A stretch of DNA of 64,000 nt from Siphonodentalium dalli (lineage: Eukaryota > Mollusca > Scaphopoda > Gadilida > Siphonodentaliidae). The notes under the pieces are model-generated. The model was not told where the DNA came from, ran no database searches, and saw only the letters and a list, made by a program, of their open reading frames with translations. Every line of letters starts with the position of its first letter. Position 1 is the stretch's first letter. This document shows, piece after piece, positions 1 through 10,433 of this stretch. Both the position numbers and the translations under genes were made by a program. The stretch is taken from assembly GCA_032622095.1 (NCBI GenBank), contig CP136066.1, positions 110,381,319-110,445,318 of the forward strand, given 5' to 3'.

Positions 1-334
1 CGTACTACGTGCATGCTATTATGTGTGAGTGAATGAGGGATTGCCACGGTCAAACACAATTCTGGACGATCGATCGTACAATTATATATATATATATATA
101 TATATTGTAGAGAATACAATGTAGCAAAACGTAATGAGTAGAGATCAACCTTGGTGAAACGCAATGGGTTAATGGGTTAATTGGTCCAGTCGAATCATTG
201 TGTGGAAACTCAGCTGTCAACATGGATAGCTATGGCACAGAATTATGACTACCAATAGTCACCAAACTCCACCATAATAAATTGTCACGCCAACTATGCC
301 ACCGCTACTGTGGTACGTTGTCCGCAGCCATTCT
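1..334 (+). repeat. Dispersed repeat R1, copy 1 (contains AT microsatellite)
   Basis: This stretch reappears in reverse complement at about 13278-13600, and its right-hand part reappears in the same orientation at 14366-14511. Shared landmarks are the block CGATCGATCGT, the text around GTAGAGATCAACCTTGGTGA/TTTCACC, and the end ACTCCACCATAATAAATTGT followed by CCGCAGCCAT. An (AT)n run lies at about 83-105 and is much shorter in the other long copy. There is no coding capacity. It is a non-coding dispersed repeat, class unknown. Confidence 0.75.
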
Positions 335-754
335 AAGTAGAAGAACAATCAAAACAAAAGCAACAAATAAAGAGATTGGTACAATACAAGTTTAGAATGG
401 ATGTCGCACACCGAAAACTGATGCTTTTATTTATAGAATCAGCGGATGCCGCCATCTTGTCGCAAACGATATCGACTTCTACTGCATATCATGTGATGTA
501 ACAACGACACTTGAAAGCTGACTACGAGTTTGATAGCTCATGAAAAGCTACATTTGTGACCGGTCTGAAAATCATATAGCGAATATGATCAGAACCTTAG
601 AGCCTATGTGGTGTATTCGGGAATGTAAAAGATGCACGTCCCGAATTGACACTAAATTGGTGAAAATTCACTGAAGCGATTTTCCGCCTGAAATAAAACG
701 TTAAAATGTGTTGTAATAAACATGACTTGCAACACACATGTATGACGAAAACCC
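335..754. other. Stretch with no recognised gene
   Basis: No credible ORF, repeat match or RNA gene was seen here. It lies between repeat R1 and the SINE. Confidence 0.5.
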
Positions 755-1036
755 CACATGATTGATTGATTTGGGTTCAAATGTCGCTTTCAGCAACTAA
801 GGCCATATCACGACATGTCAGTTTTAGTGGTGGAGGAAATCCGCACACAATCCGACCATGTGCGGCAAATCACCGGCCATGGTCGAGTAACTGACAACTC
901 CACCATATAACGATTTCGAGTTACAAATCCACGATGGAAACATGTGGATTTGAACCCTCATCGCCAGCGCTGGAGGGCGAAACGGATTGGAGTTGTACCC
1001 CAAACCGATTGAGCCATCGAGGCCCCATCCCCACAT
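755..1036 (-). mobile_element. tRNA-derived SINE (MetaSINE-like)
   Basis: Read on the minus strand, the element starts with a tRNA-like head. It has an A box TGGCTCAATCGG (about 1015-1004) and a perfect B box GGTTCAAATCC (956-946), the two internal RNA polymerase III promoter blocks. The body carries TTTCCTCCACCACTAAAACT and ends with GAACCCAAATCAATCAATCA, a TCAA-repeat tail of the kind borrowed from a partner LINE. Mollusc SINEs of the MetaSINE group have this head, body and tail order; that assignment is from memory of the pattern. The spacing between A and B boxes is longer than in an ordinary tRNA. The 70-codon ORF across it is incidental. Confidence 0.75.
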
Positions 1037-1349
1037 GAATGTGTGATGACGATAATCATAACAGTATATTTCAATACATTTTCATGTATGCACGTTTCTA
1101 TATAACAGAGACTAATTAGATAGAACCCAAGAGCCGATTAAAAGGAGATTTTGATGACCTTCTTCTTCTATTTATTTAACCGCTCTCGTAGAGCAACCAC
1201 ACTATACAAATGTGTGTATACAGTTAAACATTAAATATTAAATAAACACAAACACAAAATCCTCTCTGATGGACCCAAGTATCGCATCCACAAATATAAA
1301 AATACGAAAGTCATTCAGTTAAGAGTTTGATGTTTGAACATAATGTTAT
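1037..1349. other. Stretch with no recognised gene
   Basis: AT-rich sequence with no credible ORF. Its last bases (1350-1358, GATTTTAGG) are the left target duplication of the foldback element that follows. Confidence 0.5.
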
Positions 1350-1370
1350 GATTTTAGGGGGTAGGGTTCT

Positions 1371-1482
1371 CTATTCCGAAGGTTCGCTATTCCGAAGGTT
1401 CACTAATCCGAAGGTTCACTAATCCGAAGGTTCACCAATCCGAAGGTTCACTATTCCGAAGGTTCGCTATTCCGAAGGTTTT
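1371..1482 (+). repeat. 16-bp minisatellite, left arm of FB1
   Basis: Seven tandem 16-bp units of the form CTATTCCGAAGGTTCG, with small variants such as CTAATCC and CCAATCC. Confidence 0.95.
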
Positions 1483-2160
1483 CTATTATGGGAGTTTTTA
1501 GCCAGAAATGAATCAAAATTGCCCCCCCCCCGTACATTTATACACCCCAATCTAATATCTAATTTGTCCCAGATGTCGGTTATTAATAGCAAGAAGACAG
1601 TATCAGTTTATCATTTTAATATTATAGAAAGTTGAAAACACAATGACTGAAATAAACTACGAGTTAGAGATGCATTCTACCCGAACTGGCAATCTGTACT
1701 TGAAAGAAACATCAACATTAAAATCAAAACAAAGTCAGAATTGCAGTCAGGTCCATTCAGCGGTATTCTGCTATACAGTAAGTTATAGCGCTCCAGTATT
1801 GATTGACCGTAAGAGCCCCACTGTTATAGTCCGCCTTTAGCATTTGGGACATTATATTAATCAAAATAACTCCTATGTAAATCATTTATAAATCAGATGA
1901 TTTATTGAAGTTATGTCTACGTAAAATAACACTTCCTAAAACGACAGATGTCGTTTTAGTCCTCAGCCGATAGACGACATAATTATATGTCGTTCTACTC
2001 GCCAAATATAAAAGGGTTAAATCTCAAGGAAACCCACGAAAACAAAAATCACATTAATTGTTTTAATGTTTTAAGTTATTTCCTTCATAAAAAGAGTCTT
2101 CGTACTAAAGAACCCTCTCAATACTTTAGAATATAGAATTAACTTTTAAAATAACAAAAA

Positions 2161-2272
2161 CCTTCGGAATAGTGAACCTTCGGAATAGTGAACCTTCGGA
2201 ATAGTGAACCTTCGGATTAGTGAACCTTCGGATTAGTGAACCTTCGGAATAGCGAACCTTCGGAATAGAGAC
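2161..2272 (-). repeat. 16-bp minisatellite, right arm of FB1 (inverted)
   Basis: Seven units of CCTTCGGAATAGTGAA, the reverse complement of the left arm. The GGATTAG variant units mirror the CTAATCC variants of the left arm, so the arms share not just the unit but the order of variants. Confidence 0.95.
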
Positions 2273-2332
2273 ATGTTCCCGATTTTAGGAGCTGTATTCT
2301 TTGTGTGTGGAGGGTATAACACAATCTGTCAG

Positions 2333-3039
2333 TTATAGTGATTGCAGCCTGACAATGTCCTCCTTTCTTATGTCCGCATCAGAGCACTGCACTAGCTTCC
2401 ATATGTCGAGAATGGCTTGCATCTGGACATCACCGCTTAAGGTTGTAAAAAGTACACCAAATAAAGAATGATATGCAGCTATGATGTTTGAAAGTGCTGC
2501 ATTTGGACACTGCTCCAATTTATCACACTTTAGGATAAAGTGTTCCAGGCTTTCTGGTTCCTTGCCACATAATTTACATATGCCATTAGAGTTGTTGTTC
2601 CAGCGTTGCCTATTAGCCTCAAGAGAGTAGGTATTAAATAACAGTCTCAGTTTGATCAATGAGCTCCGTACTGCTCTTGGTGGATCTCCGGTCACAAATG
2701 TTATAGGGTGGACTTGACCAGCAAGGAACAGATCTATGCATATAAACTGTAGAGATATGAATGAGATAATTCGTTCAACCAACTGGACCAGTACTCAACC
2801 ACTGCTTTAGAAACTTCTTCCTTCCAATCATGTTTCGGCCATGGCGATGTTAGAATATCATGTGCACCTCGTAGCCCATAATTTGATAAGGTCTTTCTCA
2901 CATCACATATATAAACCAGCTGCAGATATCGACTTGCAAAAGAGTAAGTTTTAACACACATTCCAATCCTCTTCTCTGACAAAGAGCCCCCATGTTTTCG
3001 TTCCCACGTAAAGCGGTTGGTAATAAAGAGTATTCTCAA
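2333..3039 (-). pseudogene. Non-LTR retrotransposon (LINE) C-terminal region, frameshifted
   Basis: Two overlapping minus-strand frames (3039-2734, then 2782-2333) together resemble the end of a LINE polyprotein. The second frame contains CKLCGKEPESLEHFILKC, the CxxC...H...C zinc-knuckle (zf-RVT type) that follows the reverse transcriptase in many LINEs, preceded by a basic stretch around RLLFNTYSLEANRQRW. The change of frame near 2740-2780 is a break. No polymerase motifs are present, so it is a 3' fragment. It lies directly downstream of the split LINE at 3430-8360 but has a different C-terminal sequence and is probably another family. Confidence 0.75.
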
Positions 3040-3429
3040 GTGATCTGTCTCACAACAGATCTGAATATCTTAGCCGTTCTTTACTGGGTGGATTATTATC
3101 AGGGCGGGGTAATAGTTATTTGGAGGGGTGACTTTCGTTGGCAATGGCAACACATGTCACAAATACACGTACGTGTGCATGAACCTAGATATATAGAATT
3201 TATTCAATGACTCGTAAACATGAACATATACATGTATAAGATGGATACAAACTAAGTTACTATGATACAGTTGCATATCATTATTAATTACATATATATC
3301 AATGAAGACAGAATGAGAAAATGACTGTAAACTTATATATTTGTACATTTCATGAATCCATCCTCAAGGGCAAGAAATCATTGATGATGGCCACAAGTAA
3401 ATGAGTGTTATTCACTGGTTGTCACGAAT
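3040..3429. other. Stretch with no recognised gene
   Basis: AT-rich sequence between two LINE fragments. It may include untranslated LINE sequence, but I could not align it to anything else in the window. Confidence 0.4.
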
Positions 3430-4690
3430 AATGGGAATTTAAGTGGCAGAAACCGGTATCGAATTTTAGAGTCTAAAGCTTACAGATGATAGTTCAAAAG
3501 TAGCACACATGTGCATGGGAATCTTTGGGGATAGCGCAAAAAAGTTTCAAATGAATGACTTAATGCCATTGCGGTCCCCTTGGGGCTCCCAGCCTCATGA
3601 GTGGAGGAAAAGCACGCTGAAAAATCTCTTCCAGATACATTTAAAAAAAAGTCTTAAAAGTATTATATGTACATGTCAATCACTTTTTAAAGTGAAATCC
3701 AATAGTGATTATAATACATTAGAAGTAATTTTACATTTCTGCGATTACTGAAAGATTCATTAAGTTTCAAAGATACTCCGGATACAAGTAACTCCGGAAC
3801 ATTTTAGACTTGTTGAGGAACAAAGTACAATTGACCCAATTAATAAAATAGAAATGGATTAAGTTCATTTTTCTTAAGATTTTCTAATAATTGGTGATTT
3901 ATACAAAACTTCCATTGTTTGATATCAGAAGATGTATGATATACCTCATTTAGCCCATTCCCCAGTTCAATTTAATACCTGTATAGGACAAAATATTATG
4001 ATCAAATGCTTTCACTGAGGGGTTGAATATTTCAAATTAGCAGAGAGTGTCTGGTATGAGCAATGTGAACATGCGAGAGTGAAATTTTCATTCAGGTAAG
4101 GTGGGCAGAACCCTTGGATTTTTGTACCACCATCGCCAACTTCCCAAAGCTCACCCTGTCCTGCACTGGAAGCCATTTCACTCTAGCAAATTCTGAATGA
4201 CCTATGTAAGATCTATTATTTAAATTGAGAATAAATTTAACCAGTCTGTTTTGCGAACCTTGAAGTCGCTTCTTCGATATATCAGTATGACTTGAGTACC
4301 AGAAATCACTGGAGTGATCGAAATGGCATTGAATAAGTGCATTTACAAGTTTTCATTTAGATACTTTGCTTTTCGGTACAAAAATGTTAATTTAGCATTA
4401 ATGTTACCAATAGCATGTTCGGCCATATGTTCCCCTTTCAAACACTGGTCCAATATTGCTCCCAGGTACTTGACTGATTTTCTCTGCACGATGTCCACCC
4501 CAGCTGACACCCAGCTCAGAGTACCGCTTAATCTCCTGGCTGTGCCAAACAAGATCGATTCAGTTTTCCACAAATGAATAGACAATTTATTATCTATAAA
4601 CCAAGCATTAAGCTGAGTCTTTGCCCAGCAGTGGGGACACCGCGCGCAGATACCAACAAGAAAACCATAGTCAGAAATGGTAACGCCACC
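3430..4690 (-). pseudogene. CR1/L2-like LINE, 3' half (downstream part of a split element)
   Basis: On the minus strand, the frame 4585-4343 reads KTESILFGTARRL, then VKYLGAILDQCLKGEHM, then LTFLYRKAKYLN. This is the palm-to-thumb segment that follows the YxDD box in CR1/L2 LINEs. Sequence upstream (4640-4585) still encodes WFIDNKLSIHL in the expected place. Further down, the non-coding text around 3520-3600 (ATAGCGCAAAAAAGTTTC, CATTGCGGTCCC) matches 30110-30150 in the second copy at 29744-31115. The part expected to precede it lies at 6838-8360, about 2.1 kb away, so the element was split by insertions. Stops and frameshifts make it inactive. Confidence 0.8.
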
Positions 4691-4740
4691 AAGATCATAT
4701 TATTAGCCATAAATATAAATTATAATATAATTATAATATA
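4655..4740. repeat. Short repeat shared with 58795-58905 (inverted)
   Basis: The text ATGGTAACGCCACCAAGATC and the following AT-rich run ATTAGCCATAAATATAAATT occur in reverse complement at about 58835-58895. It covers the junction between the LINE 3' half and the inserted sequences, so part of it may be LINE-derived. Confidence 0.6.
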
Positions 4741-4845
4741 AACTAGCTGTCATATTTCATGTGGGAAATTTGCATACTTCTATATATCAAGTTTTCCCGT
4801 TTCTCGTGTTATACATTAAATTCTTCAAACTGTCTTCTTTATTAC

Positions 4846-5570
4846 ACTAGCTGATGGGCCCGACTTCGTTCGGGCTGTTTCCCATCTGATATCCGGCGAA
4901 AGGCGCGATTTGACCTTGAATTGACTATTTTGAAAGTCAAGGTCAGGTCAGGGTCATAATTTGACCCGTCCAAATCACCCCCCGGAGAAAAGTACCCCTA
5001 TGTATCAAATTTTGTCGAAATCCGTCCGTTTTACCCGACTTGACCTCTAATTGACAATTTTGAAGGTCAAGGTCAGGTCGGAGTCATGATTTGACCCGTC
5101 CAAAACACTCCCCCCGACAAAAGTACCCATAGGTATCAAATTTCGTCGAAATCCATCCGTTTTACCCGATTTTACCTTTGATTGACCACATTGAAGGTCA
5201 ATGTCACGTCGGAGTCACGATTTGACCCGTTCAAAACACTCACCGGACAAAAGTATCCCTAGGTATCAAATTTCGTCGAAATCCGTCAGTTTTACCCAAA
5301 TAGACCTTGCATTGACTGTTTTAAAGGTCAAGGTCAGGTCGGGGTCACGATTTGAACCCACCCAAAACACTCCCCGGACAAAGGTACCCTAGGTATAACA
5401 TTTCATCGAAATCCGTCCGTTTTACCCGATTTGACCTTGAATTGACCATTTTGAAGGTCAAGGTCAGGGTCACGATTTGATCCGTCCAAAACACTTCCCG
5501 GACACAAGTACCCCTAAGTATCAAATTACGTCGAAATCTATGGAAAGCCGAAGGGGACTTGCTAGTTGCT
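4846..5570 (+). repeat. GGTCAAGGTCA repeat element, copy 1 (five units of about 130 bp)
   Basis: It starts TAGCTGATGGGCCCGACTTC, a GC-rich hairpin head, and continues with about five tandem units of 130 bp (the block GAAATCCRTCCGTTTTACCC recurs at about 5018, 5150, 5280, 5409). Each unit holds TTGACCTTGAATTGACC followed by GAAGGTCAAGGTCAGGTC. The usual tail with ACAG repeats, present in the 22.3-kb copy, is absent; the copy ends GGAAAGCCGAAGGGGACTTG. It sits inside a LINE that it helped split. Confidence 0.9.
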
Positions 5571-5639
5571 AATTGCTAGTTATACGACGCACGACTTGAC
5601 GCGGTTTTTTAAGGTGTTTCAGGGTGTTTCAAACTAGGA

Positions 5640-6226
5640 GATAGAAGTATTCTGCGTTTCAAATGGTGATGAATTATAGTATTTTATTCAAATTTTATGG
5701 CATAAATTGTTATTAAAACCGTATATACTATAAAAAAAATCGATGACTCGAAAATTAAGTGGGCCTTTAAACAAAGTCACAATTGCAGTTAGGTTCATCT
5801 CATACTCGTCTATTCAGCGATACTCTGCTGCGCAGTTTGTTATAGCCTCCAGTATTCATTAAGCGTTATGACCCCACTGTTATAATCCGCCTTTAGCAGG
5901 CGTATTCTTGCCTCTGAGATTATTGAGATATTACGTCACACGTAATGACATTAAATCGCATGTAAACATAGCAATTGTGTGGGCTGCGTGGCGTGAATAT
6001 GTAATGAGAAATAAGGTCATACGTAATGACATTAAACTCAAGAAAACTCAATACTTTAGAATATAGAATTAACCTTGAAATAACAAAAACCTTTGGAATA
6101 GAGAACCTTCGGATCGGAATAGCGAACCTTCGGAATAGTGAACCTTCGGAATAGCGAACATTCAGAGATCCTTCGGAATAGTGGACATTCGGGAAAGCGA
6201 ACCTTCGGAATACAGACATGCCCCCC
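5640..6226 (+). mobile_element. Foldback family FB1, partial copy (right end)
   Basis: The interior (for example AAATTAAGTGGGCCTTTAAA, CACAATTGCAGTTAGGTTCA, and CCCACTGTTATAATCCGCCT) matches the reverse complement of 51770-52290. It ends in a degenerate array of the 16-bp unit CCTTCGGAATAGYGAA at about 6090-6214, then GACATGCCCCCC, like the end of the complete copy. The left inverted array is missing. No ORF of note. Confidence 0.8.
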
Positions 6227-6439
6227 AATATTCATATTATATGCCCAGAGTTCAAAGGTATGGGCCCATACATTTCTAAATTTGGCCCGTAAAATATTGA
6301 CCCCAAATTGGAGCCCGCACAGAACAGAACTTAAGTCAACTGTACCTGTGTCATGTCCCAATGCAGGAGGGTCCATATATACCGCAACATTCATATTATA
6401 TGCCAAGAATTCAAAGGTATGGGCCCACGTAATGACATT
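6227..6439. repeat. Direct repeat pair between two FB1 ends
   Basis: The block ATTCATATTATATGCCMAGA followed by RTTCAAAGGTATGGGCCCA occurs twice, at about 6228-6266 and 6389-6427. The second copy runs straight into FB1 interior sequence (ACGTAATGACATTAAATCTC), so it marks the left boundary of the next partial FB1 copy. Confidence 0.7.
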
Positions 6440-6692
6440 AAATCTCAAGAAAACCCGCGAGAACAAAACAAAATCACATTTAATGTTTTAAGTTATTTCC
6501 TTCATAAAAAGAATCTTCGTGATAATTAACCCTCTCAATACTTTAGAATAGAATTAACCTTAAAATAACAAAAACCTTCAGAATAGAGAACCTTCGGAAT
6601 AGCGAACCTTCGAAATAGCAAATATTCAGAATAGAGAACCTTCGGAATAGTGGACCTTCGGGATAGCGAACCTTCGGAATAGAGACATGTCC
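6428..6692 (+). mobile_element. Foldback family FB1, second partial copy (right end)
   Basis: The interior ending (AAATCTCAAGAAAACCCGCG, TTTCCTTCATAAAAAGAATC, CCCTCTCAATACTTTAGAAT) matches 2020-2160 of the complete copy. It is followed by about seven variant 16-bp units (6574-6684) and the terminus GAGACATGTCCCCC. Together with the previous entry it forms two right ends in tandem. Confidence 0.8.
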
Positions 6693-6837
6693 CCCAATTA
6701 CGCCGGTGGCGTAAACAAATGTGCTAATCTGTGTCGGACTATCGGTACGGTTTACTCAAGTACAATCACCAATAATGCATTCGCCCATTCGTCCACGCGT
6801 AAATAAAATTACCAAAACATCTTACACCTGTGGCGTA
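6693..6837. other. Short unassigned stretch at the LINE break
   Basis: The motif GTGGCGTAAA occurs at both ends (about 6706 and 6829), followed by ACAAATG or TGAGGC. It may be the edge of the insertion that split the LINE, or diverged LINE sequence. Confidence 0.3.
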
Positions 6838-8360
6838 AATGAGGCAGCCATCTGTATACAGCAGAAGGTGACAATCAACAGCCTGACTTTACATAGAGCA
6901 GGAATAAAAGAGGTCCCACGACAGAGCAATGTGGGACACCACAGCTAATGTTTTGAAATTTGGACCAAGTTCCATTTACGTCTACCCGTTAGATATCTAC
7001 CAGAGATATACTGTCAAATCCTACTGCTTTAAGTTTTTGAAAGAGAATTCTGTGATCGACAGTATCGAAGGCTTTCTGTAGGTCAATAAGAACCATGCCA
7101 GTCATATACCCTTATCCAGTTCTTTACGGATATGGTCCGTTACATAAAGAAGACAGGAGTCTGTCGAATGACCGGGTCTTAAGCCAGATTGAAAATCATA
7201 TAAAAGTTTAAATTATATCAGGTGTTTTTCCCATTTGTTTATAAACCACCCTTTCCATAACTTTTGATACTTTTAGGACCGACACATGACGATAGTTGCC
7301 AGCCTGTGTCTTCTCACCATTGTATATGGGAACGACTCGAGCCTTTTTGAGGTTATTCGGTACCTCACCCAAATGGATTGATAAATGAACTATATGTATT
7401 AGTGGAGAATTCATGTTAACTAGAATATCCAGAACCTCTGTTTCTGAAACAACAAGTAAATGAAAGTCATTTTCCGGTTTCTTTGCTTTGTAAAATTTTT
7501 CAAAAGTCTTATTGCCGAAGCTGTGCCACAAAATTTCTGGAAATATTACAAAAGAAGGTACTAAATTCTTTGGCTATAGTTGGTTTTCAAAACAAATTTC
7601 ACTGTCTATTTTAAGACTAACATTTCCTGATGACTTCCCACCCTTTTTGGAGGGGGTCCCCAGTTTCTGGAGATATTTCCAAAGATGTTTGGTGTTTTTC
7701 TTATTTTCTTCAATTTTGGTAGAAAAATTAGCAAGTTTAGCTTTTTTTAATTAGACGTTGAGTTTTATTTCGGATAGATTTGAATTTTTCGAAATCAGAT
7801 ACAAGTTTGGTTTTTCTAATTTCTTTAGACATTGATCTCTCTGATGAATAAATGATATGATTTCGTCATCCATTCCTCTGTTCCCTGTCTGATTCGACCT
7901 TCTTAAGATGTGCTACTTAATTTATTATAGTATAAGTGGTGTCTCTTTAAAAAGGCCCACGCCCTCATGACATCATCGTATTCCAAGATCTTTACCCAAT
8001 CACATTCTATCATTATAAACTGAGGTCGAGTAGTTTTTCATACATCTTACCATTACTGGATTATGAGAGCCAACTTGATTTTAGGTATAAAATAGGTAAT
8101 GTTGTGGTCACTAAGATCAGAATCCAGAACGCCAGAGTGGCCTATTTTGACTGGATCAGATACACATATAAGATCCATCAAATAATTTGAAGTCTTAGTG
8201 ATAAGTGTAGAATCCTTGATGAGTTGAGAAAGACTAAACAGTCTATTGAACATTTCAAGACCATTTCTCAGGCTAATATCACACGAATTGTAACGCAACG
8301 AAGTCAGCCTTGACTTGATTGCTATACCAGGTGTAACGTGACTATCACACCGCAAGAATA
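6838..8360 (-). pseudogene. CR1/L2-like LINE, 5' half: endonuclease C-terminus and reverse transcriptase
   Basis: Reading from 8355 down: an endonuclease tail with FNRLFSLSQLIKDSTLIT and LICVSDPVKIGHSGVLDS then LSDHN (8200-8080); a linker encoding KKVESDRENRGMDDEIISFI (about 7905-7850); and the reverse transcriptase from 7531, with LGEVPNNLKKARVVPIY and GNYRHVSVLKVSKVMERVVY. Near 7110-7060 the frame reads LIDLQKAFDTVDHRI, the first catalytic aspartate block. Near 6950-6910 it reads SCGVPHCSVVGPLLFLLYV. The catalytic YADD box is changed to YTDG near 6860, and several stops and frame changes occur, so the enzyme is dead. The coding order continues in the 4690-3430 fragment. These LINEs copy RNA into DNA at a nicked target. 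Confidence 0.85.
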
Positions 8361-9690
8361 TTTCGACTTAAAAAAATATAAAACACCTAAGGCGGTTGTA
8401 ACATATCTACTGCTTGGGGTCACGTACTAAGGAAACAATGAACATTATATATATCCTCAGTAATATATTCACTGATACAAATAATCTTCACATAAGGATG
8501 TAACCATGGGGCATACCTTTCAGAGTGATGATGTTTGGGCTAATGACACGTGATCATAGCGGAACTGCGCCAACTATGTATGTGCGTGTGTGCCTCGAAT
8601 TGTGAATGATAAGATCGTGGCCTTATACTCTAAAATACAAATACCGTTATTTGAACCACGCGTAAATTTTAAAGTACAATAAATCTCGATGATTGAATAG
8701 TGTGAATAGTGTAGGCGACTTCTGGTGAATCATCAGACTAGATACTTTGACTGCTATTGCCTCAAAATATTGAACATTGAGGTCCTTCATTCTACAATAA
8801 ATGCAAATAGTTTTGTTTATTCATCTGAATCCAGTAAATAGTATGCATATGCATGTACTATAACCACACAAAGTTCACATAAATCATTTCTCGTCGATGC
8901 ATGATTGTTGTAAGTAAGAGGTATCGACATAACGCTGAATCTCAATCGACAATTAAAGAATTACACTGTTAAAAAAATCAGTAAAATACTATAAAACACT
9001 AATATTGTATTACAAAATTAATAAATTAAAAAGGAACGTGCGTTTTATGTGTATATAGGGCCCTGGTTTCTACAAAGCTGGATCAATTGGGACAACGAGC
9101 AATCGGTGACTCGAACTTCAGAAATTATTCTCTTGGTGTGTATATCACGGGCGTAACAGAACGTTTGATAAGTAGATTTTCATCAAAAAGTATGGGCACA
9201 AAATGCTTAGTGAATAAACTTGGCCATCTAAACTAATGCCTACTATTGTGTTATGTAACTCAGTTGTCTGTTTATTGGCACTTATAGTGCGATGAATACT
9301 TCCAGTGAATATAAAGTGCAATGTTCCGAAAATATGACATCTGAACTTCGGTGAAATGAACATATTTAGTCACCGATAAACAAACACATTTCCTTACACC
9401 GAGAGTCACTTCAAATTCGCCGTGTATTGCCAATTTGGATAACACTTTGTCAAAATATACCTACGTTGATCACCTTATACCATACTATTACAACAGCGGA
9501 GTGTTCGACATTATTTCAGGAGACGGGGTGGATCGTTTTTGCAGAAGAAAATTAAGAAACGGACAAACAATTTAAATACTTTCGATGATTCTCTTATTTA
9601 TGACAAATATGTTTAAAATAAACAAAAAACCAATGCCACTTTAGGTGGCTTTCCTACGAACTTCAGTTGTATGGTCATCCCAGGTATGTT
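8361..9690. other. Stretch with no recognised gene
   Basis: AT-rich, with only short ORFs that I cannot assign. Upstream LINE sequence (endonuclease N-terminus) was looked for on the minus strand and not seen, so the LINE appears 5'-truncated near 8360. Confidence 0.4.
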
Positions 9691-10130
9691 TGTTGTTAAA
9701 GATGCATAATCCGAATTAACGCTCGATTATAATGATTTCCTTGGCTTCGGGGGTAAAACAAATATTTGATTCGAGTTGAGGAACCCACCTATCAAAACTC
9801 AGAGTGATCAAATATCGATGTTTGAAATCTATATTATTTTTCACCACCGATAATTTTAGGTTGCCCAGTAAACAGCAGACAAGAAGACTTTTTCTGACCA
9901 AATTGCGAATGAATATGGATAACTCTAAAATCAAGTGGCTTTTTGTGTCAGATATCTGACACACGGCAAAATTTCGTTGAACCAAATGTTGATAAATAAC
10001 AGGTTTTGGGCAATTTTATATAGTTGACTGTGGTTAGCATTATTTTGGGGCAATTACTCGATTCTGATAACTGAAGCGGCATTTCAGAAAATGTTGTTGT
10101 TGTTGGAATCTGATTATATTGGGACAGTCG
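9690..10130 (-). repeat. Dispersed repeat R2, copy 1 (inverted)
   Basis: Reverse complement of the repeat at 24720-25150, 27245-27610 and 33995-34410. Landmarks in order on the minus strand are TCCAACAACAACAACATTTT, ATTGCCCAAAACCTGTTATT, TTATCAACATTTGGTTCAAC, the CCGCAATTTGGTC-like text, and GCGTTAATTCGGATTATGCA. No coding frame is conserved among copies. Confidence 0.85.
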
Positions 10131-10433
10131 AATCGTATTGAGTACCTTTAACTATAGATCAGGACACATGCTTGTAGTTATGTGAATCATTATATGCTCA
10201 GTAGCCAAAATTCATATTATCTTCTAACTATTCTCTGGACTGGAGAAAGGTTTGGTGAGTCTGGCTTATATACATGTGATATACCATATTGAATGAGCGC
10301 CCTTCAAGTAGAACATATTTCTTGTGACCGACTAGGATACAATAATAAAATACACATTGTATAAAAATACAAATAGGTGTGTGTGCACGATCAGACTGCA
10401 AGTTGTCGAAGTTATCAGAGCTCATCTCTCCTG
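10131..10433. other. Stretch with no recognised gene
   Basis: No repeat match or credible ORF was seen between R2 and the 122-bp tandem repeat. Confidence 0.4.

Larger units (their letters stand above)
1359..2280. mobile_element. Foldback-type element FB1, complete copy with 9-bp target duplication
   Basis: The ends are inverted: left GGGTAGGGTTCTCTATTCCG, right the reverse complement of GGGAACATGTCTCTATTCCG. Each end runs into seven copies of a 16-bp minisatellite, CTATTCCGAAGGTTCR, at 1371-1482 and its inverse at 2161-2272. The flanks carry the same 9 bases, GATTTTAGG, at 1350-1358 and 2281-2289, which fits a target-site duplication. The interior (1483-2160) has a C10 run and no transposase-like reading frame. 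Parts of the interior recur in the 5.6-6.7 kb and 51.6-53.7 kb copies. Long inverted ends built of short tandem repeats are the hallmark of foldback elements; a 9-bp duplication is known for FB and Mutator-like elements. It is a non-autonomous copy, superfamily not settled. Confidence 0.85.

Noticed and set aside
1371-1482. CRISPR or telomere-like array
   Set aside because: The 16-bp units are contiguous without spacers, and inverted partner arrays show that they are transposon ends.
4846-4890. Hammerhead ribozyme at the head of the GGTCAAGGTCA element (CTGATG...)
   Set aside because: CTGATGGG lacks the core A of CTGATGA in this copy, and the GAAA block is not where it should be; only the GC stem is convincing. 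It remains worth testing on a family consensus.
6056-6466. Overlapping ORFs with FRRFAIPKVRYSE-like text
   Set aside because: They translate the 16-bp minisatellite of the foldback family.
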